From positions 1-5,817 of the forward strand of contig JAFAWC010000496.1 of assembly GCA_019242135.1 (NCBI GenBank): DNA of 5,817 nt. The letters run 5' to 3'. How positions within the stretch are numbered: position 1 is the first letter of the stretch; each line of letters begins with the position of its first letter. The stretch comes from Mycobacteriaceae bacterium. Lineage in GTDB: Bacteria; Actinomycetota; Actinomycetes; Mycobacteriales; Mycobacteriaceae. The notes below the pieces were generated by a model that saw nothing but the letters and a program-made list of their open reading frames with translations, had not been told where the DNA came from and made no database searches. The translations under genes were made by a program, and so were the position numbers. Shown here one piece after another: positions 5,268 to 5,817 of this stretch.

Positions 5268-5817
5268 TTACCTGATGGTCGCCACCAACTCGCCCGCCAT
5301 CGCGCCCAGCTGCGGGCCCCACGTCGACCAGTCATGGTTGCCGCCGGGCGGGAAGTCGAAGTGCCCGTTGTGGCCGCCCACCTCGCGGTAGTGCTGGTAG
5401 AACGTGCGATTGCTGCCCTGCGCCTGGTCGCAGTACCCGATCATGGCGGCGTCATCGCTGCACGTCAGCGTCTGCGGGCTGAACAGCCACAGCCTCGTGT
5501 TGTTCTGCGCGAGCAGCGACACGTGGACGTCGGGGTCGTGCCACTTCCACCGACCCAGCTGCGGCAGTCCCCACATGTTGCGGGTGTCCACCCCGCCGAA
5601 GCGCATCAACCCGTCGGTGATCGCGCCGTTCATGAACGTGCTCGACGGGCTGAGGAAACCCGACAGCGACCCGGCGAACCGGTACCGGTCGGGATAGAAC
5701 GCGGCCATCGCCAACGCGCCGTACCCGCCCTGGGCGGCACCGACGATCCCGTGACCGTTGGGGGCCAGGCCCCTGTTCGCGGCCAGCCAGTCGGGCAACT
5801 CCTGGGACAGGAAAGTC
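5268..5817 (-). CDS. fbpD: FbpD / MPT51, non-catalytic antigen-85 family protein, C-terminal part
   Basis: MPT51 is a secreted alpha/beta-hydrolase relative of the antigen-85 mycolyltransferases that lacks their transferase activity and has been described as a matrix-binding protein. The window holds the last 182 residues, starting within TFLSQELPDWLAANRG; the rest lies off the right edge. The nucleophile elbow reads GAAQGGYGAL, so the serine of the antigen-85 GLSMAGSS motif is absent, as in known MPT51. GGVDTRNMWG, QLGRWKWHDP and GGHNGHFDFP are family landmarks. Near the end, GGNHDWSTW keeps a histidine where antigen 85 has its catalytic His, whereas the M. tuberculosis MPT51 I recall does not. 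The fragment also has two cysteines (fragment residues 119 and 129), absent from the M. tuberculosis protein as I recall it. It is the most upstream gene visible. Confidence 0.93.
   Translation of the reverse strand, partial: TFLSQELPDWLAANRGLAPNGHGIVGAAQGGYGALAMAAFYPDRYRFAGSLSGFLSPSSTFMNGAITDGLMRFGGVDTRNMWGLPQLGRWKWHDPDVHVSLLAQNNTRLWLFSPQTLTCSDDAAMIGYCDQAQGSNRTFYQHYREVGGHNGHFDFPPGGNHDWSTWGPQLGAMAGELVATIR

Noticed and set aside
5194..5322. Longer start for the lipoprotein at ATG 5322
   Set aside because: It would overlap the end of fbpD by about 55 bp and put over 40 charged residues before the lipoprotein signal, which must be N-terminal.
1..5817. Mobile elements, CRISPR arrays, RNA genes or transferred islands
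   Set aside because: No transposase, terminal inverted repeats, regularly spaced repeats or tRNA/rRNA-like sequence was seen. Gene content is a core envelope locus with uniform GC-rich coding, so no foreign system is indicated.

Overview
This window is a piece of the core mycolic-acid and cell-envelope locus of a mycobacterium or close mycolate-producing relative. The DNA is GC-rich, and every gene I can support is on the minus strand. Read in the direction of transcription (right to left), the order is: 3' part of fbpD (MPT51, antigen-85 family), a small DUF732-like lipoprotein, culp6 (Rv3802c-type cutinase-like hydrolase), a second culp6-like gene, a ~240-bp regulatory gap, fadD32, and the 5' part of pks13. 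This matches the M. tuberculosis order Rv3803c-Rv3802c-fadD32-pks13 as I recall it. The lipoprotein and the second Culp6 copy are additions to that plan. A rapid grower (Mycolicibacterium type) is plausible, but the species cannot be fixed from the sequence.

Region by region: 5268-5817 encodes the C-terminal 182 residues of an MPT51-like protein without the serine nucleophile of antigen 85. After a 74-bp gap, 4732-5193 encodes a lipoprotein with a clear lipobox and a two-cysteine C-terminal domain. Culp6 follows 9 nt later (3709-4722), and its paralogue starts one nucleotide after the Culp6 stop (2781-3707). Both hydrolases keep the Ser/Asp/His residues and four cysteines. The gap 2544-2780 is AT-richer on its right side. 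It holds a candidate promoter overlapped by a palindrome, then a ~160-nt leader with GC-rich inverted repeats, a possible 46-codon upstream ORF and a good ribosome-binding site for fadD32. fadD32 (627-2543, GTG start) and pks13 (from 611 off the left edge) follow, separated by 15 nt and in the same reading frame.

How the genes work together (family knowledge): FadD32 activates meromycolic acid as an acyl-adenylate and transfers it to the N-terminal acyl-carrier domain of Pks13. Pks13 condenses it with a carboxylated second chain to make the mycolate precursor. Antigen-85 proteins move mycolates in the outer envelope, and Culp6 is a cell-wall hydrolase/thioesterase linked to envelope lipid control.

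No mobile element, CRISPR array, rRNA or tRNA was seen. The points most worth a second look are the tandem Culp6 pair with a C7 homopolymer at its junction, the palindrome over the fadD32 promoter, the same-frame UGA-C junction between fadD32 and pks13, and the MPT51-like protein that lost the nucleophile yet keeps the histidine. None of these amounts to a wholly new system. They are variations within a well-known essential locus.
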